A DNA stretch of 6,882 nucleotides from the NCBI GenBank assembly GCA_031271325.1, contig JAISVY010000164.1, forward strand, positions 1-6,882. Reading direction: 5' to 3'. The notes under the pieces were generated by a model. That model was not told the DNA's origin. It did not search any database and saw nothing but the letters and a program-made list of their open reading frames with translations. A program made the position numbers and the translations under genes. The stretch comes from Oscillospiraceae bacterium. GTDB lineage: Bacteria; Bacillota; Clostridia; Oscillospirales; UBA929. Shown here in pieces: positions 1 through 5,183 of this stretch (positions are counted from its first letter, which is position 1; the number at the start of each line of letters is the position of its first letter).

Positions 1-692
1 TCGCGCAAGGCTTCACCCCGCATGGCAGCCAGCGCCTGCATGTTGTTGATTTCGATTTTGCCGCGCAAAAGCTTTACCAGCCCGTCCGTCTGAAACTGAT
101 TCAGAAGCCTGGTGACAACCTCGCGCGCGGTTCCGAGGTCTGCGGCGATGCTTTCATGCGTAACCGTAAAGATCTCCGAGCCGGCAAAACTGCTCTGCTC
201 AATCAGCGCGTTCGCAAGCCGGCTCCCCATACTTGAGAAGGTCACAGTCTCCAAGATTCGCATTGTTTGGGAAAACTTGACCGTGATCATGTCGATAACG
301 GAGTCTTTCACCGCGATGTTTTTTGAAAACAACTGTTTGCAAATCACACGGGGAATCAGCGCGACCTCGCACGCCGTTTCCGTCTCAAGGCTGACATTAA
401 AAATAACATTGTCCAGCACACAGCTCACGCCGATAACAGACAGTTCGTTTTCCAGTATACGCTGAAGGGTGAGCTGTTTTCCGTCTCTCGAGTTGATAAA
501 AACCCGAGCCCTCCCCTGCTTGACAATTTGGATGCCGGGGCTGCTCTCGTCCGTCATATTGGATAAAATGGTTTTTGCGCCGTACTTTCGCAACATTGCG
601 CCGTCTAAGACGCCGCGTTTTTCGTTTTCCGACAGATTCCCCCAAAATGGCAGACTTGCTTTAAATACGTCTTCTAAGTTCGGTTGAGGCAT
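1..692 (-). CDS. Crp/Fnr family transcriptional regulator (3' end cut by window edge)
   Basis: This is a DNA-binding regulator with an N-terminal cyclic-nucleotide-binding-like beta-barrel (about residues 1-140) and a C-terminal winged helix (about 179-222). I translated 230 codons by hand; the frame stays open to base 1, so only a few residues should be missing. The HTH stretch from H179 reads HESIAADLGTAREVVTRLLN, the typical Crp/Fnr recognition-helix pattern. The barrel contains an SCVLDN segment resembling a subfamily common in anaerobic Clostridia. I see no Fnr-type N-terminal cysteine cluster, so an oxygen-sensing 4Fe-4S centre is not supported and the ligand is unknown. I chose the ATG at 692 because GGGGAGG lies 10 bp upstream and the predicted transcription start near 725 leaves a 33-nt leader. 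An in-frame ATG at 719 would leave almost no leader. Whether it controls the nearby oxygen-defence genes is unknown. Confidence 0.9.
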   Translation of the reverse strand, partial: MPQPNLEDVFKASLPFWGNLSENEKRGVLDGAMLRKYGAKTILSNMTDESSPGIQIVKQGRARVFINSRDGKQLTLQRILENELSVIGVSCVLDNVIFNVSLETETACEVALIPRVICKQLFSKNIAVKDSVIDMITVKFSQTMRILETVTFSSMGSRLANALIEQSSFAGSEIFTVTHESIAADLGTAREVVTRLLNQFQTDGLVKLLRGKIEINNMQALAAMRGEALR

Positions 693-702
693 CCCGGCAA
701 AA

Positions 703-709
703 CCTCCCC
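703..709 (-). promoter_or_regulatory. Ribosome binding site that sets the Crp/Fnr start
   Basis: GGGGAGG on the minus strand lies 10 bp before the ATG at 692. It falls inside the reading frame if translation began at the upstream ATG (719), which has only a weak GGGAAAG before it. This favours the 692 start. Confidence 0.6.
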
Positions 710-731
710 AGTCGTTCATTCTTTCCCATTT

Positions 732-762
732 ATTATAAAGCGCGCAGTAACTGCTTGGTCAA
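732..762 (-). promoter_or_regulatory. Sigma-A-type promoter of the Crp/Fnr gene with internal palindromes
   Basis: On the minus strand a -35 box TTGACC (762-757) and a perfect -10 box TATAAT (737-732) are separated by 19 bp. The spacer contains a perfect palindrome GCAGT-A-ACTGC (744-754). A second inverted repeat, GCTTG-GT-CAAGC (753-764), overlaps the -35 box. Either could be an operator, including for autoregulation. The boxes are read directly from sequence; the regulatory role is inference. Confidence 0.6.
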
Positions 763-780
763 GCTATTTCAATCGGGAAA

Positions 781-895
781 CTCAAAAAAACCATCTTTTC
801 ATTCGGCGAAGCCGAACAAAAACGAGCGCAGCGCTTGCGAACAGGCGCTTATGGCGCGCGATGCATACCGGAGCGCGAGGTTGCCAGAACAACAC
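781..895 (+). repeat. Structured interspersed repeat, copy A
   Basis: This is the most diverged of three copies. Landmarks in order are a CTC/A-rich start with AAACC, a hairpin TTCGGC-GAA-GCCGAA (about 802-816), GAGCGC, a hairpin GCGCTTG-CGAA-CAGGCGC (about 831-848), then GCGCG and GAGCGCGAGGTT. The same order is seen in copy B (same strand) and, without the tail, in copy C (opposite strand). Confidence 0.7.
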
Positions 896-959
896 AATCG
901 CACAAGTCAGGTGAAATTTGACCAATATCCCAATCAATAAGTACGGAGCCGTCATTTGA

Positions 960-1066
960 GAAGCTCTGAAAACCTCATGTTCGCCGCCAAGCGAACGGTT
1001 TGAGCGCTTGCAAACAGGCGTGTCGGCGCGGTATAGCATGCCGTAGCGCGAGGTTTTTTAGAGGAA
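960..1066 (+). repeat. Structured interspersed repeat, copy B
   Basis: It begins GAAGCTC, then AAAACCT, then a hairpin TTCGC-CGCCAA-GCGAA (980-995). These are followed by GAGCGC, a hairpin CGCTTG-CAAA-CAGGCG with a G:U pair, GGCGCGG, and the tail AGCGCGAGG followed by a T run. It is closely similar to copy C over about 75 bp (shared block CCGCCAAGCGAACGG) and shares its 3' tail with copy A. Confidence 0.75.
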
Positions 1067-1126
1067 CATTTGGCGTTTTTCGGTCTTGTTGGCCGCGCGC
1101 AAAAGGTTAACATGCTTAAGGTTTCC

Positions 1127-1165
1127 AAAAACCGGCCACCAAGCCGCGGACGACTTGGTGGCCGG
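1127..1165 (-). terminator. Rho-independent terminator of the dehydrogenase-like gene
   Basis: A perfect 12-bp stem (CCGGCCACCAAG at 1132-1143 pairing with CTTGGTGGCCGG at 1154-1165) has a 10-nt loop. On the minus strand it is followed directly by TTTTT (1131-1127). It lies 19 bp past the stop codon of the gene at 1184-2218, so placement and polarity both fit. Confidence 0.9.
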
Positions 1166-1183
1166 CCAAAATACGGATGATAA

Positions 1184-2218
1184 TCAGTCCCTGTAAAAAT
1201 GAATGGGATAGGAAAGGTACTCCGCCGGCTCAAGCTGATCGGCGGTCACATATCCGGCCGGCGCGTTCAAGACGGTGGGAATCCGGTTTACGACGGTGGC
1301 GCATGTGTGCTCCACCGTAGCCGGTTTCTGTACATAGAAAGCGGTTTCCGGCTCGCCGGAAATTTTCCAATCGCACATATCGCCGTCGCCGGGACCATAA
1401 ACCTTACCGATACAGTGGGTCAGGATGACCGGTCCCTGAAAGGTTTCGGTGGTCACGTCCGCGCTCATGCCGATGCATTTCCCTTTTTCGATTGTTTTGC
1501 CGAGCGTGGCGGAATATATGTCGCCGTCATGGAAATACGGCGTACACCGCTGGGTCTGCGTTTTAATCGTCCAGCCCATTTTCGCGCACAGGGACTCGTT
1601 GGAATTCCAGACGTAGGACGGCTCCAATACCTCGGGATGCGCGATCTTCGCCTCAAATTCCTCCGGGGTTAAGCCGACGCCGTGCGCCTGAGCCAGCGCG
1701 AGACCGTAGTCCTCCACGTTATAGCTCACCGATCCCTCGATCTTCGCGATGCTATGGACGCCGCCCGCCACACAGGCGATCATGTTGATCCAGTAAATAT
1801 CCTGCATGCCCGTACCGGCGACGGTGCAGCCCGTTTCCTTGGCAAGCCTGTCCAGCTTATTGGTAATCGCGGAGGCCGTTGTCCACGGATAGATCGCTTC
1901 TTCACAGGTGGTGACGACGCTGATTCCGCGGCGTACGCATTTTTCATAGTGCGGATAGACATCGCGCATAAAACTGAACAGCGTCAGGACGGCGATGTCC
2001 GCGTCGCATTCGTCCAGCACCGCGTCCGCGTCGCTGCGGATCGGGACGCCAAGCTTGAAGCCAAGCTCCGCATAGTCGCCCACGTCCATACCCACGATTT
2101 CGGGATTGATGTCGATCGCCCCTACGATTTCCGCGCCTTTTTCATACAGATACCGCAGGATAACCTTCGCCATTTTTCCGCAGCCGTATTGAACCACCCT
2201 AATTTTCCGGTTATACAC
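1184..2218 (-). CDS. NAD(P)-dependent oxidoreductase related to 2,4-diaminopentanoate dehydrogenase
   Basis: This 344-residue cytoplasmic enzyme has an N-terminal Rossmann fold. A glycine-rich loop GCGKMA spans residues 12-17, an acidic residue D36 ends beta-2 (favouring NAD binding), and the characteristic VGMDVGD spans 42-48. Length and overall layout match the 2,4-diaminopentanoate dehydrogenase/dihydrodipicolinate-reductase-like family, whose founding member deaminates 2,4-diaminopentanoate in clostridial ornithine fermentation. No other ornithine-pathway gene is in the window, so the substrate is not established. The start is a GTG at 2218 with AAAGGGG nine bases upstream. The gene appears to be its own transcription unit, separated by 250 bp of hairpin-rich DNA from the upstream desulfoferrodoxin gene and closed by a strong terminator. 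Family assignment is fairly sure; the exact reaction is not. Confidence 0.8.
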   Translation of the reverse strand: MYNRKIRVVQYGCGKMAKVILRYLYEKGAEIVGAIDINPEIVGMDVGDYAELGFKLGVPIRSDADAVLDECDADIAVLTLFSFMRDVYPHYEKCVRRGISVVTTCEEAIYPWTTASAITNKLDRLAKETGCTVAGTGMQDIYWINMIACVAGGVHSIAKIEGSVSYNVEDYGLALAQAHGVGLTPEEFEAKIAHPEVLEPSYVWNSNESLCAKMGWTIKTQTQRCTPYFHDGDIYSATLGKTIEKGKCIGMSADVTTETFQGPVILTHCIGKVYGPGDGDMCDWKISGEPETAFYVQKPATVEHTCATVVNRIPTVLNAPAGYVTADQLEPAEYLSYPIHFYRD

Positions 2219-2259
2219 GCAAAAACGCCCCTTTCAAGCGCGAGAAGCAATATTTTAGT

Positions 2260-2278
2260 GGGCATGTTGAAAATGCCC
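2260..2278. repeat. Short hairpin upstream of the dehydrogenase-like gene
   Basis: GGGCAT and ATGCCC form a perfect 6-bp stem around a 7-nt loop, about 40 bp before the GTG start at 2218. No T run follows on the minus strand, so it is not a clear terminator. It could be an operator or a leader structure; no function can be assigned. Confidence 0.4.
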
Positions 2279-2298
2279 CTTGTACACTCCCCCCGTTG

Positions 2299-2418
2299 CC
2301 CCCTTCGATTCGAAAGGGGCGGCGGCGAATGCCGCCGGGGGATATGTCACGGCGCGTCAAGGATGCCGCGCCCTGCACAGGACGTTGAAACCGGCGGCGC
2401 GCCGGGGTCGTCGCGCCC
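2299..2418. repeat. GC-rich array of four hairpins, including two with identical arms
   Basis: Four stem-loops follow one another: CCCCTT/AAGGGG (2300-2319), CGGCGGC-GAAT-GCCGCCG (2320-2337), and two hairpins with identical GGCGCG/CGCGCC arms and different 10-nt loops (2351-2372 and 2396-2417), 45 bp apart. The block fills most of the gap between two minus-strand genes and has no coding frame of note. It resembles the palindromic intergenic repeats of clostridial genomes, though other copies cannot be seen here. Confidence 0.6.
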
Positions 2419-2468
2419 TACGCGTCCTAATTGTTCTTTGTTCGTATGTAGTATGTCCTTGCCTGTTT

Positions 2469-2849
2469 CTAATATTCCGCAGTCCAAAGCCCGTGTTGGT
2501 TGCAGTAGGCATAAACGGTCACCGGTCCGTCTCCGACGGGAAACTCCGCGAAGGGAGCGCCGGCGGGATCCAGAGTCACGCGCTGCGTTTTTCCCTGTTC
2601 CGCGGCCAAAATCCATTCAATGCGGTGTTCCTCACTCATGGGATGAGCCGCGCTGCCTACGGTGACCTCCAGCCAGTCCCCGTTGCGCACAGCCACGGGC
2701 AGGTGCTTTTCCGCCGACGCTTCGACGGTATTCGGGCGGATCTCGTCCATCTCTTCCCCGCAGCAGGTTAAAGGCTGCCCGGCGTCTTGAATGAAGCTGA
2801 CGAAATTTCCGCAATGCGGACAGTGGCAAAACTTCCGTTCGTTTTTCAT
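2469..2849 (-). CDS. dfx: Desulfoferrodoxin (superoxide reductase)
   Basis: This 126-residue cytoplasmic enzyme reduces superoxide to hydrogen peroxide without producing oxygen. The N-terminal desulforedoxin domain has the Fe(Cys)4 ligands C10, C13, C29 and C30 (CPHC and TCCGEEM). The C-terminal neelaredoxin domain has the catalytic Fe(His4Cys) ligands H49, H69, H75, C116 and H119, with E47 and K48 before H49 and the terminal CNQHGLW. These positions coincide with those of characterised desulfoferrodoxins of the same length, so it should be active. The ATG at 2849 is chosen because GGGAGG ends six bases upstream; an in-frame TTG at 2867 would place that site inside the gene. It follows the peroxiredoxin gene by 72 bp, consistent with removing the peroxide it makes. 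It may be co-transcribed with that gene or partly separated by a weak hairpin. Confidence 0.95.
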   Translation of the reverse strand: MKNERKFCHCPHCGNFVSFIQDAGQPLTCCGEEMDEIRPNTVEASAEKHLPVAVRNGDWLEVTVGSAAHPMSEEHRIEWILAAEQGKTQRVTLDPAGAPFAEFPVGDGPVTVYAYCNQHGLWTAEY

Positions 2850-2855
2850 GGTCTG

Positions 2856-2861
2856 CCTCCC
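2856..2861 (-). promoter_or_regulatory. Ribosome binding site that sets the dfx start
   Basis: GGGAGG on the minus strand with a 6-nt spacer to the ATG at 2849. It excludes the longer TTG-initiated frame and gives a protein whose metal ligands fall at the family's usual positions. Confidence 0.8.
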
Positions 2862-2891
2862 AGTCAAATTTTAGTAAATTTTATACATCGT

Positions 2892-2917
2892 AAAAAAGCG
2901 GGCGCTTCTCTGACGCC
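2892..2917 (-). terminator. Possible weak attenuator between peroxiredoxin and dfx genes
   Basis: On the minus strand GGCG pairs with CGCC (a 4-bp stem plus a possible G:U pair), and a T6 run follows within four bases. The stem is short, so termination would be partial at most. It could lower dfx expression relative to the upstream genes. An AT-rich TATAAA-containing stretch follows, but I cannot match a convincing -35 box to it. Confidence 0.3.
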
Positions 2918-2921
2918 AGTT

Positions 2922-3593
2922 TTACCTGTCCTTTTTGAAGCACAGGAACCAATCCAGGCAATACGCGTCCTCACCGGGATTTTCCATCCGCTTTTCCGCG
3001 CCGTCCATCGTACCCGGAATCGGTATAATCACGTCGTCCCCCGGACGCCAGTCGGCCGGCGTCGCGCAGGCGTTGGCATCGGCTTTCTGCAAGCCCAAGA
3101 CAATGCGCTTAATCTCATCAAAATTGCGCCCGAGCGAACCGGGATAATATAAAACTGTCCGCACGATCCCCTTGGGATCTACCACAAACACCGCCCGCAC
3201 CGCCGCCGTCGTGCTGAAATTAGGCTGCATCATGCCATATTTGTTCGCCACGTCCATGCGAATGTCCGCGATCAGCGGAAAACGCACCTTCACGTTCTTT
3301 TTGTCTTTCCACTCCAGTTTCTCAATGGTGCGCAGCCACGCGATATGGCTCGCCAAGGAGTCCACCGACAGTCCGACCAGCTCGCAATTCAGCCTCTTGA
3401 ATTCGTCCGCCAGCGAGCCGAATGTCATAAACTCGGTGGTGCAGACAGGGGTAAAGTCGCTCGGGTGGGAAAAGAGAATAACCCATTTGCCCTCATAATC
3501 GGACGGGAAATTGATTTCCCCGTTCGTCGTCGCCGCCTTGAAGGCGGGTGCGGGGTCTCCGATCAGCGGGAATCTTGCGGTGCTTTCTTCCAT
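2922..3593 (-). CDS. Prx6-type thiol peroxidase (peroxiredoxin)
   Basis: This 223-residue protein reduces hydrogen and organic peroxides. The peroxidatic cysteine is C51 in the PSDFTPVCTTEF motif, and the family's conserved arginine probably lies in the AVRAVFVVDPKG region. A long C-terminal extension typical of the Prx6/AhpC-TSA plus 1-cysPrx_C architecture ends with C212 and C218 in a C-x5-C arrangement. That pair matches the archaeal Prx6-like enzymes in which the peroxidatic cysteine is resolved through C-terminal cysteines, so a two-cysteine mechanism is likely despite the '1-Cys' subfamily name. The start ATG is preceded by GAGGAG nine bases upstream. The gene begins 19 bp after the CDGSH-protein stop and is followed by desulfoferrodoxin. 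This supports a superoxide-to-peroxide-to-water detoxification unit. The electron donor is not visible here. Confidence 0.95.
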   Translation of the reverse strand: MEESTARFPLIGDPAPAFKAATTNGEINFPSDYEGKWVILFSHPSDFTPVCTTEFMTFGSLADEFKRLNCELVGLSVDSLASHIAWLRTIEKLEWKDKKNVKVRFPLIADIRMDVANKYGMMQPNFSTTAAVRAVFVVDPKGIVRTVLYYPGSLGRNFDEIKRIVLGLQKADANACATPADWRPGDDVIIPIPGTMDGAEKRMENPGEDAYCLDWFLCFKKDR

Positions 3594-3612
3594 TTTGATT
3601 CGCTCCTCTTTT

Positions 3613-4293
3613 TTATTTTCGTTTCAAATGACCGTCGTTAAAGCCGACGACCACATGATTCGCGTTGCAAAACGGTTTGTTTTCAGAGCTGCCGCAGCGG
3701 CAGAGCATCACCCGGTTCCGAACCTCATAGGCCGTGCCGTCCGCCGCCTCCACCGTAACAGGTCCCTTTACGTAAATCCCGGAGCTGACCCGTTTTTCGG
3801 GATCCTGCATAATGATGATCTCCGGCTCGAAGGTTTCCTCCAGAGGGTTTCCGTCCTTATCTATCATCACCAGGCGGCCGGCCGGGCACGCCTTGGCGGC
3901 GCCGATCGCCGCTTCACGGTTTTGGCGGTCGGAATCCTGTTCGGTCAGGCTCCATATGTCGCCGCGCTCGGTGTGGCAAAAGCGGGCGAACGCACAGCGG
4001 TTGTCGTCCAGCAAATCCATTGTTGACCCCGGCGTGACGTCGGCAATGCGCTCGCGGTATGGCTCGCGCGACGCGGTCTCCGTCCCGTCAAACTCCGCGC
4101 CGGTATGAGCGCCGTCGCAAAACGGCGCGTTGCGGGATTCGCCGCAGCGGCACAGCGCGTACTGCTCGGTCTGCGGAAGCGCGCGGCCCTCCTTCAGCGT
4201 GTAGTGATGTCCCTCCGGCGTAATAAACATTTCCCGGATGGGGATCCCTCCCGACACAAGATACGGTCCGTCTTTCGTAATTTTAATCAGCAT
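3613..4293 (-). CDS. CDGSH iron-sulfur protein with central Fer4_19-like domain
   Basis: This 226-residue, probably cytoplasmic iron-sulfur protein has three parts. A canonical CDGSH motif comes first (C48, C50, C59, H63; CRCGESRNAPFCDGAH), binding a [2Fe-2S] cluster with Cys3-His ligation. A central segment follows with C100, C106 and a later C136-P, resembling the divergent mono-cluster 4Fe-4S domain (Fer4_19). A second CDGSH-like motif closes the protein (C198, C200, C209, H213). It keeps all four ligands but reads CNANH instead of CDGAH. The role is probably electron transfer or redox sensing; there is no known specific reaction. It is the first gene of the oxygen-defence cluster, 19 bp before the peroxiredoxin, which suggests a partner role. 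The ATG at 4293 is chosen for GAGGGG six bases upstream. A longer frame starting at 4392 would run through the promoter and inverted repeat. Confidence 0.88.
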   Translation of the reverse strand: MLIKITKDGPYLVSGGIPIREMFITPEGHHYTLKEGRALPQTEQYALCRCGESRNAPFCDGAHTGAEFDGTETASREPYRERIADVTPGSTMDLLDDNRCAFARFCHTERGDIWSLTEQDSDRQNREAAIGAAKACPAGRLVMIDKDGNPLEETFEPEIIIMQDPEKRVSSGIYVKGPVTVEAADGTAYEVRNRVMLCRCGSSENKPFCNANHVVVGFNDGHLKRK

Positions 4294-4299
4294 GAGATT

Positions 4300-4305
4300 C
4301 CCCTC
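4300..4305 (-). promoter_or_regulatory. Ribosome binding site that sets the CDGSH-protein start
   Basis: GAGGGG on the minus strand with a 6-nt spacer to the ATG at 4293. No comparable site precedes the upstream in-frame ATG at 4392. Confidence 0.7.
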
Positions 4306-4328
4306 AATCAATAAAAAATAGGTTCTCC

Positions 4329-4342
4329 TAATATCCTTATTA
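4329..4342. promoter_or_regulatory. Small palindrome near the predicted transcription start of the oxygen-defence cluster
   Basis: TAATA-TCCT-TATTA is a perfect 5-bp inverted repeat with a 4-nt centre. It lies just downstream of the predicted -10 box and so covers the likely transcription start. It does not match the full PerR box. An operator role is inference. Confidence 0.35.
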
Positions 4343-4344
4343 AT

Positions 4345-4374
4345 AGCATAAGTAACGGTCTGTTTATGTGCCAA
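4345..4374 (-). promoter_or_regulatory. Predicted promoter of the CDGSH-peroxiredoxin-dfx cluster
   Basis: On the minus strand TTGGCA (4374-4369) and TATGCT (4350-4345) are separated by 18 bp. They lie about 50 bp upstream of the first start codon. Both hexamers match the sigma-A consensus at four of six positions. This is the only reasonable promoter I see in the 100 bp before the cluster. Confidence 0.5.
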
Positions 4375-4390
4375 TGTCACACAAACAGAC
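4358..4390. promoter_or_regulatory. 13-bp inverted repeat overlapping the -35 box (candidate operator)
   Basis: GTCTGTTTATGTG (4358-4370) and CACACAAACAGAC (4378-4390) pair at 12 of 13 positions around a 7-nt centre. The repeat covers the predicted -35 box of the oxygen-defence cluster. There is no proper T run on either side, so a regulator-binding dyad is more likely than a terminator. The regulator is unknown. Confidence 0.5.
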
Positions 4391-4400
4391 ATTAATTTTG

Positions 4401-4478
4401 CGCCACCGCGCTAAAGCGCCTGTTCGCAGGCGCTCGAGCCGTTCGCTTGGCGGTGAATATAAGGTTTTGGTGAGCTTC
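4401..4478 (-). repeat. Structured interspersed repeat, copy C
   Basis: On the minus strand it runs GAAGCTC, AAAACCT, CCGCCAAGCGAACGG, CGAGCGC, then the perfect hairpin GCGCCTG-CGAA-CAGGCGC, then GCGCGG. The first ~75 bp align closely with copy B; the 3' tail present in copies A and B is missing. It sits between the oxygen-defence promoter and the 3' end of the peptidoglycan-binding gene. Confidence 0.75.
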
Positions 4479-4500
4479 TTTTTCAGGGGGCGGAGATGCC

Positions 4501-5103
4501 CTATACGGTTGCCGCCATGTTGGCCACCGCAACATAGATTTGGCTGAGTTTATACCAAGTCGAGCGGCCTACCATGCCGTCGCTCGGGAGATTGAAGATG
4601 CTCTGGAATTTCTCGACGGCTTTGCGCGTGTCCTGCCCGTAAACGCCGTCTACGGCGATCTTTTTGATTGCCGGAAAGTTGTTGGCGACCGCGTTTATTT
4701 GCATCTGAACCGTCCGCACGGCTTCGCCGACCGAGCCGACTTGCAGCGCGTTGCCGGAATAGGAGCTTGGTACGCCCCACACCTGTTCCGCCTGCGCCAG
4801 ATACGCGTCCCAGCCGTAGTAGGTTCTTAGGATGTTAATCGCGGTGTACCCTTGGTCGCCGAGACTCTTACTGCCCCACTGCGACATCCAGCGGGGGCAT
4901 TGCACCGTACGTCCGTCGCAATACTGCGTAAACAGCGGCTGCCGGATATCCGGCTTTGTGATGTAGTTTGTGAACAACTCGTCGACCACGCGGGATATTT
5001 CGGTGAAGATGCTTCTGCCGTAGGTGAACGCCTGATCATACCGTGTGCTGTTGGTGATGGTAAAACTGTAGCCTTTGCTGCGGTACCATTCGGTATAGAC
5101 GCG
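4501..5103 (-). pseudogene. 5'-truncated SpoIID-like/peptidoglycan-binding protein gene
   Basis: The frame is open from an upstream TGA (5155-5157) to a TAG at 4501. Residues encoded from about 5103 resemble a clostridial family with a SpoIID/LytB-like part (RVYTEWYRSKGY, ITNSTRYDQAF, LFTQYCDG, MSQWGSKSLGDQGYT) followed by a peptidoglycan-binding domain. The latter carries GSVGEAVRTVQ, VDGVYGQDT and DGMVGRSTWYKL. Known members have about 80-100 further N-terminal residues; here similarity stops at the RVYTEW codons. The preceding codons (KPCVLPYQYVPF...) do not resemble the family, and no ATG, GTG or TTG with a ribosome site is available there. The only in-frame start (GTG at 4989) lies inside the conserved region and has no ribosome site. 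I conclude the gene lost its 5' part, most likely when the DNA to the right was inserted or rearranged. Confidence 0.75.
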
Positions 5104-5183
5104 TCGATAGGGAAGGTCGAAGGGTACATACTGATACGGTAAAACGCAGGGCTTTCAATTTCTATGATTTACAAATAGCTTAT

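Larger units (their letters stand above)
693..1183. other. Gene-free intergenic stretch
   Basis: I find no credible gene here on either strand. Short open frames exist but lie inside the repeat copies and have no family resemblance or ribosome site. The stretch holds the Crp/Fnr promoter, two copies of the structured repeat (781-895 and 960-1066) and the terminator of the dehydrogenase-like gene (1127-1165). Nothing recognisable lies between the repeats at 896-959. Confidence 0.7.

Noticed and set aside
112..687. Plus-strand and alternative-frame minus-strand open frames over the left end
   Set aside because: The continuous minus-strand frame encodes a Crp/Fnr protein with a clear HTH through this whole stretch; the others are shadows.
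781..1066. CRISPR array
   Set aside because: The repeat copies are long, imperfect, differently oriented and not separated by uniform spacers; no cas gene is present.
782..1233. Minus-strand open frames of 85 and 93 codons in the intergenic stretch
   Set aside because: They are built mainly from the structured repeats and the terminator, lack ribosome sites and have no similarity I recognise.
1682..2665. A 327-codon plus-strand open frame
   Set aside because: It runs antisense across the dehydrogenase-like gene and part of dfx, both with clear family motifs. Its translation is rich in R, H and D with no recognisable domain, as expected for the reverse strand of GC-rich genes.
3511..4026. 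Plus-strand open frame of 171 codons
   Set aside because: It is antisense to the peroxiredoxin and CDGSH genes, has no ribosome site and no family resemblance.
4329..4390. PerR box upstream of the oxygen-defence cluster
   Set aside because: No stretch matches the TTATAAT-N-ATTATAA dyad well enough; only short AT palindromes are present.
3613..4392. Longer 259-residue form of the CDGSH protein
   Set aside because: The extra 33 residues are encoded by the predicted promoter and inverted repeat. The ATG at 4293 has a good ribosome site.
4827..5129. Minus-strand 100-codon open frame across the junction
   Set aside because: It is in a different frame from the peptidoglycan-binding homology and shows no family features of its own.
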